Part shown: positions 48,741 to 61,738 of the stretch, in pieces | Position numbering within the stretch: the stretch's first letter is position 1 | How the letters are laid out: each line of letters starts with the position of its first letter | Made by a program: the position numbers and the translations under genes | Assembly (NCBI GenBank): GCA_013397115.1 | Contig: VWZW01004081.1 | Span: forward strand, 702,639 to 766,638 | DNA from: Edolisoma coerulescens | Taxonomy: Eukaryota > Chordata > Aves > Passeriformes > Campephagidae | Length of the DNA stretch: 64,000 bases | Direction of reading: 5' to 3' | Notes under the pieces: model-generated | Seen by the model: only the letters and a program-made list of their open reading frames with translations | The model's database searches: none | Told to the model about the DNA's origin: nothing

Positions 48741-51700
48741 TAACTTAATATCTCCAACTATCAGCAAGTGGAATCAATGTTTTTGTCACTTAGCCTATCT
48801 AGTCTATGATGCTTCTTCCTAACTTTAAATGTAAGTACAAATATTAAGTGCAGTCAAAGCCAAGTTCAAAAGGTAAGAAGGCAACGGGAATGTTCTCATT
48901 GTCCTCAGCAGGCCACAGGATACTTAAGCACCTTGTACCTGCACAAAAATGGGTCTTTAATTCACTGCTACTTTGTTCCAAAACATTACTTTAAAAAATA
49001 CTAAGAAGAAACTAAAGAATAGGCACACATAACATTTGGTTGCAGTGATATAAGCGTAGACTGTAAATGGTATCTACTCGCAGTGCAGAAAACCTGTGCT
49101 ATCAGAAACACAAAAAGGTTGGAAAAAAGGGAAGAAGAAGGCGTAGAGTAATAACGTCCTCCCTCTGCTCAGCTGCAGAGAGTTGGAAGGGTGCCTGTTC
49201 CTTAGCATTTGCTATGATTTTGTGCCTGTTACACTTTCTGATGCTTAATAAATTCACCCTGACAAGGCAAGTATAATCTTTCCTGAGATAGCATGGTTAT
49301 TATCTTCCCTACATGATGGATCTGTTCTCTGCTTTATGGGAGTGGCGAGAACAGAGAAGCAGCTTAGCTAACCAGTGGCTGGAGCTTCAACCACTTTGGT
49401 GTAAGCATTGCAGGGTTTTATTACAAGGAATTCACAATGTTGCCTTTGAGCTTCTCTTTTTTACTCTCTGGTTTTGCAAATTTCATTTGCTGCTAGAAAA
49501 CAATAGTTCCCATTCCGTTTGCTGTAGGCAATGTCAGAATGTCCCCATCCAAATGGCTCATCAGCCTCATTCAGATCACTGTCACTCATGCCACGGGCAG
49601 ATCAGTAAGACAAGACATCCTGAAATGTTCTCATAGCTACATAACTGCCCTAATAATGACATGCAGCTCCTGTAGCAGAGTGCCTGCAGCAGCTGATAAA
49701 TTCAGAGCCTACTTGCTGCTGACCAGTTCTCACTGTGCCGTAATAAAATGCTGTTGGCAGGTGTAGATAAAGGGGGGAACAAGGTTCTGCTTCAAATTTC
49801 TGCCCTTAGAATTGCTTGTCTTTTAATAACAATATGAGAATACAGAATTGGTGAGTAGAGCAGTACTTTTATGAAATTTATAACAAAACACTACTGATGT
49901 GCAGATGAGCAGGCTCTGCAGAATGAGCTATTCAGCCCAAGGAAATTACTGCACAGTGTATGTTTGGGTACTACGGATTACAACTGACCTGCCATCTGGC
50001 ACTAAAGGAAACTGTGTCACACTTCCAGCACAGAGCAGGCACCAGGGAGCCTCTGATTACTCTGCCAGACATATATACATTGTACAGTCTCATTAATTGC
50101 ATATTTTACCTCCACATGACTGTAATAGTTTGCCATAAAAATAAGATTTATTTACGAGCACAACAGAAAAAGAGACAGGAAACACAAAACAGAGGGACTC
50201 ATTAATTCTTGAAATTTTTCCATCACAAAAGGGTAGGTCGTTGCCAGTCTTAAGCTCAGTCCAATAGATAATCATTTAGAGAGAAATTTATGTACACCCT
50301 GAACTTCCAAACTGCCAGGAAAATTTTCAAGGACATGGCCTTAGGAATAGAATACAGAGAAACACAACAAAAACATATCAAAAGAGCAAAATTTATCGAT
50401 AGAAATGATGCTATTATCTCATGAAATCTCTAAAAAGTCCCATTCCTACAGAGCTGAGTCAAGGCTGGGTATACTTCTTACAGTTTTGTCAAATTAATTC
50501 TTCTATCCCCTTGTCTGAGCACTGCTGTATTATATTGCTCAAAAAAAGGATGAGCTGTATCCAGCTCTGAGTTCTTTATTCAGGCAAATCTCCCTGTATG
50601 TTTCCTGACTGATATGGTGTCATAAGCAATTATCCCTAATGGTCAAAAAATTGTACTAAGCCACAAAGAAAGTACCCATGCCAGAAATATTTTAGGTTGT
50701 TAGAAAAAATGATAAATAAGTATTTGAAGAATAATGTAAACTCCCAGTTGGAGGTCACAGCAGGGAACCTTCTATCCTGTATGGGATTCTTCTAAAAATC
50801 AAGTGCAGTAAAGAAGAGACAGAAGATAAAATTTATCTTTAGTTCTTGTGCTTTAACTAAACAGCATAAAAAATAGTAGCAAATAACTTGTTTGCTTACA
50901 TTTCAAACAGATCTGTCCAGCTCCTTAGGCCCCATGTATAAAATGCAGATGATTAGAACCAAACACGGCAGGAGTCGTTTCTTAACTGGAGTATCAACTC
51001 AAAGGCAAGCACTGACATCCTCAGCACCCCACACCAGTACAGCCATTGCCCCTGAAGAAGTAAAGAACTTTTAGTACCTGCTTCTAGCAGAAGTACAGTA
51101 ATGTTTAGTAAAGAATCCTGGAAAAAAATCAATAAAAGTATGCCACAGAATGGGCCTCTCAATCCTTCCACAATCTGCCAAGTACGTAATTCAGACACAT
51201 ATCTCATTTTTTCCCCCAATTTAAAACCTTTGGCTCTAAATAGCTTTCTATTTCACTGCAGATTAAGACAGAATAGTCACTTCCAGTTTGTAAGTGAAAG
51301 CCTTCATCCTTTTTAAGAATTCTAAATTTATTCTTAAGACAACGAAGAAAAGATCAAGGAGAAACTCCTACAAGTAACTTTCCTACTTACCATTTCTGCT
51401 ATAAGTAAGGAAAACACAGGCATAGCTCTTTTTCATAGCTCTATACAGCATAACTGTGCACAAAGCTAACAAAGAGAAAACACAGCTGTGAGGATTATGC
51501 TCTTTAAGGGTAACAAACCTGTAGCCTGAAGTTCTCACCACCACTTTGAGTTTGCTTTTCCTCTGCAAACAGTAATTTAGAGATGAACTGGCAAAAAGCT
51601 AAGTCACTCTAATACCCTCTTCAAAAGCTCTCATGGAAACAGAAGTAGCTCTTTTTACTTAAAACCTCTTTAATTAACCTTTTTAGTGTAATACAAATTT

Positions 51701-51971
51701 TAAAGATAAAAAAGAAAACTTTGTACAAGCAAGACAGATCAGTACATACAAAATTATTAAACAACACAAGAAATAAACCTGCACATTACCATCAAAAAAT
51801 AGATGTTATTGGAGAAGAGTCTATGTCTCTCAGCAATAATATGCATATAAAGAAATATTAATTGTTGTAAATAAGATATCATCTGCAGTCCATTTTCATG
51901 GAAAAGGCTGAAGAAAAAAGTATGCTGCTACCATACTCTGTATACTAAAACATCTGGAAAACTTACAGTAC
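48741..51971. other. Non-coding stretch
   Basis: AT-rich with short unrecognised open frames (for example 49313-49636 plus and 50953-51219 minus). No repeat family, RNA gene or CpG island recognised. Confidence 0.45.
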
Positions 51972-52240
51972 CATGGGATCACCGGGCCGTTTAGGCTGAA
52001 AAGCCTCCCAAGACCATTGAGCCCAACTGTAACTCCAGTTACAAGCCTATCGGAATCCCTCAGTGCCACATTTCCACATTTTTGAACGCTTTCAGGGAAG
52101 GTGACTCCACCCCCCACTTGGGCAGCCTGTTGCAATGCATGAAAACACTTTCTGTGAAGGAATTTCCCCTCATATCCAACCTAAACCTCCCCTGGTGCAA
52201 CATGAGGCCCTTTCCTCTGGTTGTGTCCCTTGTTAACTAC
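51972..52240 (-). mobile_element. CR1 LINE, 5'-truncated 3' end
   Basis: Reading left to right: an inverted terminus, AAGACCATTGAGCCCAACTG, CCCTCAGTGCCACATTTCC, GGGAAGGTGACTCCACCCCC, CACTTGGGCAGCCTGTTGCAA, and CATATCCAACCTAAACCTCC ending in TCTGGTTGTGTCCC. These blocks in this order are the reverse complement of a common avian CR1 tail. About 270 bp survives; it is inactive. Confidence 0.92.
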
Positions 52241-55200
52241 AAGTAAATGAAAAACCTGAATAAGAGAAGCATTAAACCAGATTTTACAAAAGAATGTACA
52301 ACTTCTTTACACAACTGACACCTGGGAGAGCCTCCTTGAAAGGACTTATTTGAAGAAAAAAATAAAAATGACACCCAAGGCACCGGATAGATGAGCACTG
52401 GTTCTTTCTATGTCTTAAGCTAAGCAAAGGTGGCTACCACAGCAATATTAGCTCGCCTTGCGTTTGTTTACACCAAATACTTGCCAGCTGTTGCTGTCCC
52501 GAGCCTTCTGCCCCTCTGTCCATGAGTGCAGCCACTGCTACGGGTTATACATGTGAGCTTTGCCCATTCAGACTCAAAGCCTCAGCTGACTTTCCCCCTT
52601 GCTCTGAAAATAACACACCAGTTACTGCCTGTTTGTCAGCCCTCACAGATTAATTTTTTTTTCCTGGGGAGACAGAACTACTTCATTTTCAGCAGGAAAG
52701 AGTAAGCAGCTTTCAGCAGTTTTCAGCGTTATCTACATAATATTCTAATAAACAAAGATATTTATTCTAATTTCCTGAATCAATGATAATAATAAAAGCT
52801 ATTACTTCTGAAACGAGTTATGGTTCTTTCATAAAACATGTTGTTACCAAATAATTTATTTGTCAAACCATCCAATACAATGTAAAAGACAATAAATTTA
52901 GCTCTCTGAATAAATACGGATTATTTCCCATCCTTGTGTTAAGCTTGTTAATTTTGACTTTCCCTTTATACTGCATATTCCTCTTAAGACTATTCACTTT
53001 TCTGGCAAATAGTATCCTCTGTCCTATTTACCTCTGGTCTTTGAGCTCTACTTTATGTCCTCTGATCACAATCTCATTCAAGAAATCTTTTCTGAAATTT
53101 TAAGTTTGTGAGAACTAGGTATTCCCTACTAGAAAGAGTCATCCTCTTGGAGGAAAACCTTGCAAACTGATGCTTCAGAACACATCCAATTGTATTTATT
53201 TTCAAATGTTAGTGTGTTTAATTTCAACTAGATTATTCACTTTGATCAGCAAGTATCACCTCCAGTACTGAATCACCTAAATGAAACACCAACAATTCCA
53301 CTCAGCATCTCCAGGTCACTGCTGGAGCACCTGATACTCCACACATGTGGTTTGGGCATGGCAACCCATTGTACCCCGGGACCATTTGACACTTTCCTTC
53401 CTCACAGCCCTTCCTGTTCTCAGCAATGCAAGTTGGGTTTTAGCACAGAGAACCTCCTTGTGGTCAGCAAAGAATTCAATTATTAATTCCCTTGCTTTTC
53501 CACAGTGAATTGCTGTGTACAATAGCAAACAAAGTGTTTAATCCTCCTAATTTCTACAACAGCTTTAGGTCTTCACTAATTTCATGTATCAGCAATGGTT
53601 TCATCATCTGATCTCAACAGCTCTCTCCTTCCTTGAGTGCTTAACTCAAGCAGCAAAGTAGAAAATATCTACGTTTGATGGATGTTTCTGTCATAGTCCT
53701 GCAGCCCTGGACTCCCCCCTTGGTCCCATCCCAGCTTGCAGCACATCAGAACATCCCCACCCTTGCTGCCACTCCTCCCTCACAGCAACACAGGACTCTG
53801 CAATGGCCCCAAGGCCAAGCAGCTGGATATGGTTTTGCTGGGCTCTGTCACTTTTGATCATGGGTATTCTCCTTTCTACTTCCACCAGTCAATTTTCTAT
53901 CACTGACAGCTTTCATTTTACATGTAGGTGTATTTAAAAATGGAGAAGTTTTAATTCACAAATGTCTTAATTAAATAAACATAACAAGATGGCTAGGGCA
54001 CAATCATTCTGAAAGAAAACTACAGACCTAGGCAGAAGGAGAAAATGAGACAAAACCAGGAATAACCCACCTTGGATTTGGCTAAAGAGTTCACAGTGCC
54101 TGCAGCTGGATCTTATTTGAATAGCTTTTACTCTAGTCCTCAGCAATTATAACCACTTAGGAGTCTGATTATAATTTTCTTCTAGGGGTTCATTTTATTA
54201 CTAGACCCAATTTAATTCATATCCTCCATCAGCATCAGGAGACTAGAAATCAGCCATCATAATCATCTCACTTCCGTTTTAGAGAAAAAGAAAAAAGGCA
54301 CCAATGAGATTCTTTTTGAATTGTCAAATCATGGCCTTCATTAGAGCCCACTTGGGCTCATCAGTGAGCTCTGGGGTTGGTTTAACCCGTATTTCTCTGT
54401 GCCACTCGCACCTGCCAGGGGAAGTATCAAGCAAATGTTTACAGAATTGATTTTCTAAATAGGAAAAAATATCTGTAACTGAATAAGGAAAGCTAAGAAT
54501 AAGGATACCTGGTGTTGTTCTGCTCTATTTAGAGTGTAATACTCAAACATAAATTTATTTGATACCACATACCTATTCCAGGATGCCAGTGTTAACATTC
54601 TGGTGGAAAAAAACCAGCTATAGTCAAAAAAACTTTTTCCCTTGAGAATTAACAGAAAATATGTACTTAAAAAATAACTTTTAAAATGTATCCATTAATA
54701 TTATGCATGCTTTTGTTCTCATGTCACACTTCAAGTTCTTTATTTGCAGACTTTCACGTAGATAATTTTCTTTTTTCATTTGTTTGTTTCTTCTGCTACT
54801 CTTGATTAATTAGACAAGAATCTGATAAAGACATCACAGTGTGTTTCACTGCTTTTTCAAAGGCCTGTAAACAAAAAGACTGAAGCACTTTTTAAAAACA
54901 TAAATGAGTAAATCATACACAATCATCTGGGTTTCAAAATGAGAGAAACTCGCTGTGTAATGATCACTTGGGTGGCAAAAAAACCACACTGGCATCTCAA
55001 GCAGCAGTTGGTAAAAGATGGAGGAATGAGATCTTCAGTTCTCAATTCATTTTCAAATCAGTAAAAATGTAATATTATCAGGATCCTACAGATGTTCAGT
55101 ATCTTGTGGGACAGAAGCAGAGACATGAAACAGTCAGGAAAAGATACCTAACCCGCAGAATAAACAAACACAACTGGCTTTTGGAGTGCACAGACCAAAC

Positions 55201-58200
55201 GGAAAGCAAAAGCTTACTTAAGATTAAACCAGATGTGTCATCCAAAGTTTACAGGCCCGTAAAAACACAGCATGTCCCTCTTCCAGCTCATTTTCCTGGA
55301 TTCTGCCCTCTTACAAAAAGCTCTCCAAGGATGCACTGTTTTCTCCCGACTCCCTTTGCTTTTTCCCAGGCACTCTATTTCCAGAACTTGAACTGAACTA
55401 CTTTACACTTCCCTCTTCAGCACAGTCTTACAGATATATTTCTGTGTGTATTCCTACTGACTTCAGTGACTTGGGGATTTTTACTGTATCACTGCTACAG
55501 TGGAGTCAGTGGCACATCCAGGCCACCTCTGACAGCTCCATGGAAGCACCCTAGGGAGAGCAATCTTCACTTGCCTCAGGACTAATGGGCATCCTGACAC
55601 ATCTGCACCTCTGCAAACTCGCAGGTCCCGCTGGAATGAAGAGCCAGGGGCGCTGGGACAGGCACTGAGGGACAGAGCTCTGCTACCTGCTGCATCCCAC
55701 TGCTACTTGAATGCCTGTTTGCCTCCCAGGCCCTTGAGCACTCTGCAACCTTTGGCATTTTGACATTGAAATTTTACTCATAGAGGAAAAAAATCAGAAA
55801 TTATTATATGCCTTCTCCTTAAAAGAAAAAAAAAATTCAAGAGGATGCCTGATGAGAGATCAACTGAACTGGATGCTCAAATGACTGAATTTTCAATGGT
55901 AATTTTATATGCTCCAAGTATTTCAGTTCTCCTCCCTCCCACTCCATCATCCCAGCAGCTCCCAGGCATGCTCTGTGGGCAGAGCCCAACCACCCTGGGG
56001 TCAGGTGCCACCTCCAGGCAGAAATCCTGGGAAGGCATTCAGTTTGTGGTACAGCTTCTGAACCCACCCTGTGAAGTGAGCCCAATACTGTTAAAGCCTG
56101 TGCTGCACTTAAATGGAGCAATTTCTATCACCTTTGATTTCAAACCAGTTCAACTTTTGCTATAGATTTAGAATTAGTTTTGCCCCATAAATTGTTCAGG
56201 TCAGTGTAGCAGTCAATGGCAATTTGAAGTCAAAGTAATCAGACATGGAAGGTTCAAAACAAGACAAGGAGATCCTGCTCCCAAAAGCCAAAGCTTTAAC
56301 AGAGAGGAGTAAAGAGGCCTGTGAGCAAACGTGAGCTTTGCCATTACTGTTTCTTCATTTTGTTTTTCTGCTATTAGAGAAGTGCCATTTACAAAGATAA
56401 TTTTTGTTTCAATATTCTGCTTTTATCTTTAGATTTGTTCTTAGAACAGAAAGGCATCACCAGCAGCATGAAAAGCAGCGCTGGCTGGTTCTAGTAACAC
56501 AGGCTTTAACGTGCCTGCTAGAACCCATGTGCCACGACAGCTCAGTGGGAACTGAACCAGGCAGGGCAGCAGCAGGCAGGGCAAGAAGCACCTTCAGATC
56601 TCTAATGACCACACACATCTGGAAATTGGAAACTCTGTCAAGATATACCCCTGAGTTTAAGCCATTCAAAGCAAAGAAAAATTGCCTTGAAATTGCCCAT
56701 TTCAGTCTATGATTATAAAATAGCATTTTTAAGGCTACATCTACATAACACTGTAACTGATTTAATTGATTTCACGGAGATTGCATCCATATTCCAGAGG
56801 ATGCTGGAGAGGATTAGACTAGAAAAAAGAAACATGAACAACCCTTTCCCCTTTGCATTATCTACTCTCTACCAGTCTGTTTTTAAATCACTCATCTCTG
56901 ATCATATTTTCAGGAATAAATAAAAAAGAACCAATGGCACCTCCCAGCTGGCAAGGATGAAGTTTTCTCTTTTGCATCTTAAGAGATCAGGAAGTTCAAC
57001 AGAGGAGTCTGAGCCCAAGGAGCTGACCAGACCTGAGTGCCGCTGTATTCCAGCTGGAGAATGCCTGAGGACTACCCCAACTCAATCCATTACAGTGCAG
57101 TACCAAACACTCAAATTTTATGCTAAGTAAGTTTGATTTTTCTCTATCCAATTAATATCTATTTTATCCCATTAATATCAACTTTAATAAGTATAATGAC
57201 TGCAGAGCATTTCCAAAGACTTCTCAGGTCTGGAGTTACAAATAATTCCCATTTGTTCAAAACTGGCAGCACTTACAAGTCTTTCCACACACAAGGTAAA
57301 TGATGAGTTTGATAGACAAGGATAGAGTGATAATGCAAAACCAAGTTTCTGGTTAAAACAGGCATGGGGGAGTTTCTTCTATGTGCCCAAGAAATATGCC
57401 ATACTGGTCATGACATTTGAAATCTTTTCATATAAAGCCTGGAGTTTTGGGTTTGCTTGTTATAAAATCCAGTTCAACACAAAAATCAGAACATTTTATT
57501 ATGGAAGTGCAGCAGTCATGTATTTTGACATGATTTCTCAATATTTTCTAAACAAATGTTGACAATTTTAAAGTATGTAGAATTTAATAAAAATTATGTC
57601 TGTAAGGAAAACTATTTTACTTTAAAAATTGAGATCTGCTTATTCTAACAGACTGAGGACTCAGCTTTGTGTGAAATTTTGGGGTTTGAATTTATTGGTT
57701 TAGAAATAAAGCTCAGTCTCTTAAGGGCTCAAGACCTTGAAAGGTCGGGTGTTGCTGTGCTGATAGAAACAGTCCCTGGGCACAGGCACCAGGCACTGCC
57801 ATCCCTGCAGCTGGAGAGCCCCTGCCACGCACACCCAAATGGAGCTGCACAGCAGCTTAAACCATCTCATACAGAGCTGTGCATTTTGCAGTTTGCAGCA
57901 GCTGGATTTGGTAGCCCCTCTGGAGCAGCTGAAAGCAGGAAAGGCAACCTGACAACAACCTTGCTTTATTGCTACATGAGTTGCTTTAAAATGCTGTGTG
58001 GTGAATCCATACCCAATTTACTTCCCATCAGCTCTCCATGCAAATCCGTGTGTGTCCATCCAGACACTTAGTGCAGAATAGCCATAGTGATGGAAATTTA
58101 TAGCATAACCTACAGGGCATTAACTTCTCAGTGTCAGAGTACTCCCAGAATTAACAACTGCTTTGCTCACTTATGGAAGCGATGCCAAGCCGTTGAAGTG

Positions 58201-58377
58201 TTTGCCAACTTTGTGCTCTGTGTTCCATATCTAAGTGGGTCTCAGAGACATTTTGTGCACAGCATAAAACACAGAGGTTGTAATAACAGATTGGTGCCCT
58301 TCCTTGAAGTTGTGATCTAACCCAGAACTTTAGGCAAGCTGTACAGACTAGCCCCAGTACAGCTTTTTTTGCTCTTT
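52241..58377. other. Long non-coding stretch
   Basis: About 6.1 kb with no recognised gene. The 52700-52930 portion is rich in TAAT and ATTA cores. A 70-codon minus frame at 53316-53528 has protein-like composition but no motif or clear splice borders. Locally GC-richer DNA near 55500-56050 and 57770-57950 gives overlapping frames that look random. Confidence 0.45.
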
Positions 58378-58395
58378 AAGATGTTTAAACATCTT
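58378..58395. repeat. Perfect 18-base palindrome
   Basis: AAGATGTTTAAACATCTT is identical to its own reverse complement, with no spacer. It is the longest uninterrupted spacer-free palindrome I noticed in the window. The role is unknown; it could be a symmetric protein-binding site or chance. Confidence 0.9.
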
Positions 58396-60731
58396 GTGTT
58401 GCTTACTATGAATGGATTTCTACATTAGTATCTCATTACATTTTTATGGACAATAATAGCACCAAGCAAATACCTGTGTAAATGTGATTTAGAAAGCACA
58501 AATACTTGTGCAATTCCCATGTTCAAATTTTTTGGGAGGTCTGAAATTGCTTCAGAAAGAGTCAGATTATAACAGAACAAGTTTTATTCCTCCATCTGTT
58601 GTTCTAAAGTAATAGACTGAATATCCCATTGAAAATATTTGTACTTCTACCATACATATTATTTTAGAAAGAGAAGCTGATAAATGGATAAGTCATTTTC
58701 CAGAGGAAGGCAAAAGAATTTCTCATTTCCTCTATAAACAGTTGATCAAAACCCTACAGCCATACCAGCAACAGGAAGAATCTCTATCCCCACAGACACA
58801 TTTTTCTTTGTGCAGTGTCTGCTGAAGACCTTTATAGATTGTCTTTGCACAGAAAATTCAAAGAGAACTCAGATGTTTCTTACTAAATAAAAAAGAAATC
58901 TCGAGTAATCCTGTAATAAGAATGTGTGCTGGAGTGACTCACTGGTGACATTAGGATGAAAAAATGCCCAGTTTCTACAAGAACATTCTTGAACTTACAG
59001 CACAATAAGAACAGACTAAGGAAGCTCTAAAAAAACAATGTTACCAGTAAAGGAGGAAAAAAAAAAAAGATGGTTTTAATAGAAAATCTAGGGAGAAAAA
59101 AAATGAACAAATTATCTTTCTTTGACAGAAGTTAAAAACACATCAATAGTTCTAAACTCAATCCATACAAACATCAGGGGAGAGAAAGGTGTCCATTTGC
59201 ACAACAAAAGGACAGGTCATTTACCAAGGTAAAAAGAAAATACCCTGCAAAAAACTGATTTGAGAAGACAGAATCATCATTGGTTGGTTGTCATCTAAGA
59301 TGTAAACAAATGCTTTACGATCAATAAACTGTTCTCAAGTATGAACAAACTGAAACAGGATTGGGTCCTCATGTCACCTAAAGAAACACTAAAAGGATGA
59401 GGCTATATTTCTAGTTTTCTTTTTGCTAACTTTGCACATAGAACATCGCATTGCATAAACTGCATGTTTTTCCCATTTAATCTGTTAATTTTCAGTGATT
59501 ACATTAAATTTCTTAATTACTTTTTTCCCCCCCAGCTTTTCTTGTTTCCACCATACAGCAATCAGAAAAGCAGATCTCTACTGGAAACTTCTTCTGTCAC
59601 AGCTCTGTTCCACACACTTCCCATTTTCTTCCCCTATTTGAAAACCACTGCCAGAAAACTTTTCCCCTCAGGCCAGCTGGACACTGAACCCTGAAACATG
59701 AAGATGCCTTGGGTTGTGTTATAGTCACCTCTGTGAATGGTCCAGTGCATATTTCCTATCCTGGAGTGGCACCAGTCTCTGCTTCAAAGTCCCCACCACA
59801 GGTGAAGAATACCCAGCTGGATTATCCTGACCCCACAGACAGCTCCGGGGATGGCCGAGAGATGGAGAGGTGTTGCTACAGATCCTCAAGGTACTGAAGC
59901 ACCCATTGCCTGTTTGAACCACGACAAACATCTCTGACATTCCCCCTTCTCCAAAATGGACTCTAAAGCCACCAAATTCTCAGCCCAACTCATGTAAAAG
60001 ACACCACAACAAACAGCATTTCCTGTCACACCCCATGGGTGTTCTGCTCTCTTCTCACAGGGTATAAATGCTCTGTGCACATGAAATGCACCCCAGGACA
60101 CCGCATGGATGAACCCGTAACACACACAAATGTCCTACAGACCCCCTGAACCCCAACACCTGCTGAAAAGCATGGCCAGGCCGAGCTGCTGAGTTACCTG
60201 CCACTGATCACAGCTCTTGCTTTGTGTCTGACGAGCTCCATTCACTCCCTTTGTGCACAGGAAGCACCAGCCTTTCATTAGCCTTTCGCATTCCCATCCA
60301 TCAGTAAATTCTAATTCCTAAAGAGAGGGTGTTATTAGAGCTTGGTGTTTGCTGTGATTGCTCCCCTCACAACGGAAGATGCAATCAGAGAAAGAATTTA
60401 TGTCCTGTAATTCAATGAATGGATGTGTTCCTACAGCAATTTCTTTAGTAGTTACTTGTGTAAAGTATGTTTTTCTGTAATTGAAATTCTACAGTGTACA
60501 GTTATTTATTAAAATATATTCTTTATAATGGCATTTTCCATCTTAATTTCATTACTTTCTTTCAATACAATGCTTTCATATTCACATTTAAATTCTTTTT
60601 ATTGGTCTGGGGATATTGAAAGTTTTAGGGCAACTTATAAGCATTCAAACAAAAGAGCATGCTGTAAACAGAGAATAAAACCAGAGGAGAAGGCATAGCA
60701 GGGCTCTTACTAATAGAAACAGAGACATAAT
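58396..60731. other. Non-coding stretch
   Basis: AT-rich, with an A run at 59057-59068. A locally GC-richer part at 59700-60250 gives short frames on both strands with no recognised protein. No CR1 or RNA gene is seen. Confidence 0.45.
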
Positions 60732-60755
60732 TTTTTACCTCTCCAGAGGTAAAAA
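60732..60755. repeat. Near-perfect palindrome, 11-base arms
   Basis: TTTTTACCTCT and AGAGGTAAAAA pair perfectly around a two-base CC spacer. Transcribed left to right it would give a short hairpin starting with a U run rather than ending in one, so it is not a terminator shape. No function is assigned. Confidence 0.85.
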
Positions 60756-61420
60756 GTAGTCCATATGGAAACCAAAAAAATATTCTCTAATATTTCCCTA
60801 CTTTATGAAGACATTCAGCTGTAAAGAACACTTGAACATCCCTAAACAGCATTCTTGCCCTCTGACAAGTATTCCCAAGGGAACAGGAAAAAGAAGGACA
60901 ATGTCTTTGGAAGAAAAAATTAAAAGGAGGTCCTGAAGAACCCATAAAGCACTGAAGACATCATCTCTGTTATTCACACAAGCACTTTTCCTGACCAAGT
61001 AATTTTGCTAGGTATTAAAAAATCTTATAATAAAATTACTTCAAATAGGTCTGTGGAGGATAATATCCCACAGGAAGCCTACAGATTAGACTGCTAATCA
61101 ATCTCTTACTAGAAAAATGAAATTTTACAAATTAAGTGTCTTAAGGTGTTAACCTCAAATCCCGGGTAGAAATTTATGCAAGTTCTCGAGGAGCAGCACA
61201 TGATCAAAGAACCACTTGTGGCAGTGCCTGTCTGGGTGCAACCTCTGGGTGGCCTCTCCCAGGATTCCTCCAGAAACCAAGAAAGCACAACTCTGGCAAG
61301 AAGTAGTGGCTACTGGGAGGTAAAACTCAGGGGGAGAGGCAAAAGGAGGAAGACAAAAATAGGAGATGAGTCTCCTAATGCTGTGTTTTCCATGGGACAG
61401 AAGGAGAAGTCACCACCTTT
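60756..61420. other. Non-coding gap
   Basis: Unremarkable AT-rich sequence leading into the plus-strand CR1 tail. Short open frames only. Confidence 0.45.
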
Positions 61421-61738
61421 CAAAGGTGGCCTCCAAGAAATCTGGAAAGGGACTTTTCACAAGAGCTTATAGTGATAGGACAAAGGTAATGGCTTTCAAC
61501 TGAGAGAAGACAGGTTTAAATTGGATGTTAGGAAGAAATTCTAGACTGTGAGGGCACTGAGGCCCTGGCACAGGTTGCTCAGAGAAGCTGTGGACGCCCC
61601 ATCCCTGGAAATAATCAAGACCAGGAGGGATGGGGCTTTTAGCAACCTGATCTAGTGGAAGGTATCCCTGGCCAAGGCAGGGGGGTGAAATTGGATGGTT
61701 TTTAAGGTCTTTTCCAACCCAGGCCATTCTATAATTCC
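61421..61738 (+). mobile_element. CR1 LINE, 5'-truncated 3' end
   Basis: Plus-strand CR1 tail: GGCCTCCAAGAAATCTGG, AGTGATAGGACAAAGGTAATG, TTGGATGTTAGGAAGAAATTC, GCACAGGTTGCTCAGAGAAG, GCCCCATCCCTGGAAATAAT, TAGTGGAAGGTATCCCTGGC, then TTTTCCAACCCAGGCCATTC ending in TATAATTCCC. It keeps about 318 bp to the 3' terminus, and the blocks occur in the expected order. It is the only substantial CR1 in this orientation in the window. Confidence 0.95.

Noticed and set aside
57667..58071. 134-codon plus-strand frame
   Set aside because: It lies in a locally GC-richer patch, has no domain and no start context.
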